Shown in pieces: positions 4,810 through 5,619 of a stretch of 5,619 bases of DNA (within the stretch, counting starts at the first letter, position 1; every line of letters begins with the position of its first letter). The translations under genes and the position numbers were made by a program. The notes under the pieces were generated by a model. The model saw nothing but the letters and a program-made list of their open reading frames with translations, had not been told where the DNA came from and made no database searches. Source of the DNA: Acidimicrobiales bacterium (GTDB lineage Bacteria; Actinomycetota; Acidimicrobiia; Acidimicrobiales; JANYDT01); NCBI GenBank assembly GCA_025358985.1, contig JANYHQ010000712.1:1-5619 (forward strand). The letters run 5' to 3'.

Positions 4810-5619
4810 GGCTCTCGCCCCGTGACCGTGGCCCTCCCCACGTTCCTGCGTCCGCCGGTGGCGTTGGAACGATCGACGTGGAGGCTGCTGGCGGCGTTGT
4901 CGGTGATTGGATTGAGCACCGGGTATCAGGGCACAGTCACCACCACTTCCATCACCTACGCCGCCAAGGAGTTTGCCGCTTCCACCGGGGCCCAGGGCAA
5001 CGCGCTAGCGATCATCCGAGCCGACATCGTCGTGACGTTGTTCGTCGTACGTCTGGCCGATCGTCATGGACGTCGTCGCGTACTGATGACGTGCGCGTTG
5101 GTAGCCCCGGTACTGACCGCCCTGTGTGCTCTGTCACCCACCCTGGCGGCATTTGTAATGCTGCAGGTCATCGCCCGTGGGTTCGTCACTGCCGTGGCCA
5201 TCCTGGCCGCCATCGTGGGCGTGGAGGAGCTTCCCGCCGGGGCACGGGCGTGGGCGTCGAGTGGCATCGTGGCGGCCGCTGCTCTCGGCTCGGCACTCAC
5301 TCTGGTGGTACTGCCCGTTGCCGGGCTCGGCATACGCGGCTGGCGGGTGCTCTACGTAGTTCCGCTGTTGGCACTACCGGCGATCCGCTCTATTGGACGA
5401 CACATTCCCGAAAGCCGAAGCTATGTGCACTTAGCAGAGCAACGGCGAGCCGGAAAGGCCGAACCTCGATGGACAGATCACCGCCGCCGACTGGGCCTCA
5501 TCCTGTGCTGGATCATCCTCATGGCGGTATTCACCAACCCGAACAGTGACAGTCCACCGGCACTGAACCCGCGCTCCCTGCGTAAGAAGTCGTTTTGGAA
5601 CTGCCGAGCCGGATTGGTG
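4804..5619 (+). CDS. MFS transporter, N-terminal part (cut by window end)
   Basis: This frame is open for 272 codons to the last base and encodes the first half of a major facilitator superfamily permease, an inner-membrane secondary transporter normally of 400 or more residues with 12 helices. Helix 1 is about 4879-4930 (WRLLAALSVIGLSTGYQGT). Helix 2 leads into the MFS motif A, RLADRHGRRR (5050-5079), between helices 2 and 3. Further hydrophobic segments follow (VLMTCALVAPVLTALCAL; FVTAVAILAAIVGV; GIVAAAALGSALTLVVLPV; VLYVVPLLALPAI), making about six. A charged stretch with many Arg residues (about 5416-5500) fits the central cytoplasmic loop, and another helix begins at LGLILCWIILMAVF. There is no ATG; GTG at 4804, 4822 or 4828 are candidate starts, none with a clear ribosome binding site. 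4804 leaves only 21 bases to the divergent meaB start, so 4822 or 4828 may be correct. The substrate is unknown. Confidence 0.84.
   Translation, partial: MTGSRPVTVALPTFLRPPVALERSTWRLLAALSVIGLSTGYQGTVTTTSITYAAKEFAASTGAQGNALAIIRADIVVTLFVVRLADRHGRRRVLMTCALVAPVLTALCALSPTLAAFVMLQVIARGFVTAVAILAAIVGVEELPAGARAWASSGIVAAAALGSALTLVVLPVAGLGIRGWRVLYVVPLLALPAIRSIGRHIPESRSYVHLAEQRRAGKAEPRWTDHRRRLGLILCWIILMAVFTNPNSDSPPALNPRSLRKKSFWNCRAGLV

Noticed and set aside
4878..5549. 223-codon plus-strand frame within the MFS gene
   Set aside because: The translation is Arg/His/Gly-rich with no hydrophobic segments, while the overlapping frame gives MFS motif A and transmembrane helices.
5530..5619. Frameshift near the end of the MFS fragment, because the last residues are charged and less typical
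   Set aside because: The other two frames contain stops here, and the current frame can be read as the loop and next segment of an MFS protein; there is too little sequence to judge.

Overview
The window is gene-dense, GC-rich bacterial DNA with frequent GTG starts. Its gene content (an ECF41/SigJ-type sigma factor, an actinobacterial-style amidohydrolase, MeaB and a crotonase) fits an Actinomycetota chromosome, possibly an Acidimicrobiia-like lineage. That assignment is an inference from style and families, not a match to a known genome. No RNA gene, CRISPR array, insertion sequence or tRNA-like structure was seen.

Layout: (1) 1-423 (+) is the C-terminal end of an N-acyl-D-amino-acid deacylase-like amidohydrolase. 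(2) 424-643 is an intergenic stretch with a possible terminator hairpin and a very good match to the ECF41 promoter signature, TGTCACA-N16-CGTC. (3) 644-1970 (+) is an FAD-dependent, phytoene-desaturase-like oxidoreductase. One extra base near 1268-1271 splits it into two reading frames. (4) 1986-2972 (+) is an ECF41 (SigJ-like) sigma factor with a fused SnoaL-like C-terminal domain, 15 bases downstream. (5) 3013-3807 (-) is an enoyl-CoA hydratase and 3832-4782 (-) is the GTPase MeaB, probably one transcription unit with meaB first. (6) 4804-5619 (+) is the N-terminal part of an MFS transporter, divergent from meaB and cut by the window end.

The most interesting unit is the oxidoreductase-sigma pair. 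ECF41 sigma factors are known to sit beside a carboxymuconolactone decarboxylase, oxidoreductase or epimerase gene and to activate that operon. Here the promoter signature precedes the oxidoreductase and the sigma gene is second, so the pair looks like a self-contained autoregulated switch. Its enzyme is either broken by a frameshift or affected by a sequence error. The minus-strand pair points to acyl-CoA and methylmalonyl-CoA metabolism, although no mutase gene lies in the window. A second, weaker ECF41-like promoter match lies between meaB and the MFS gene.
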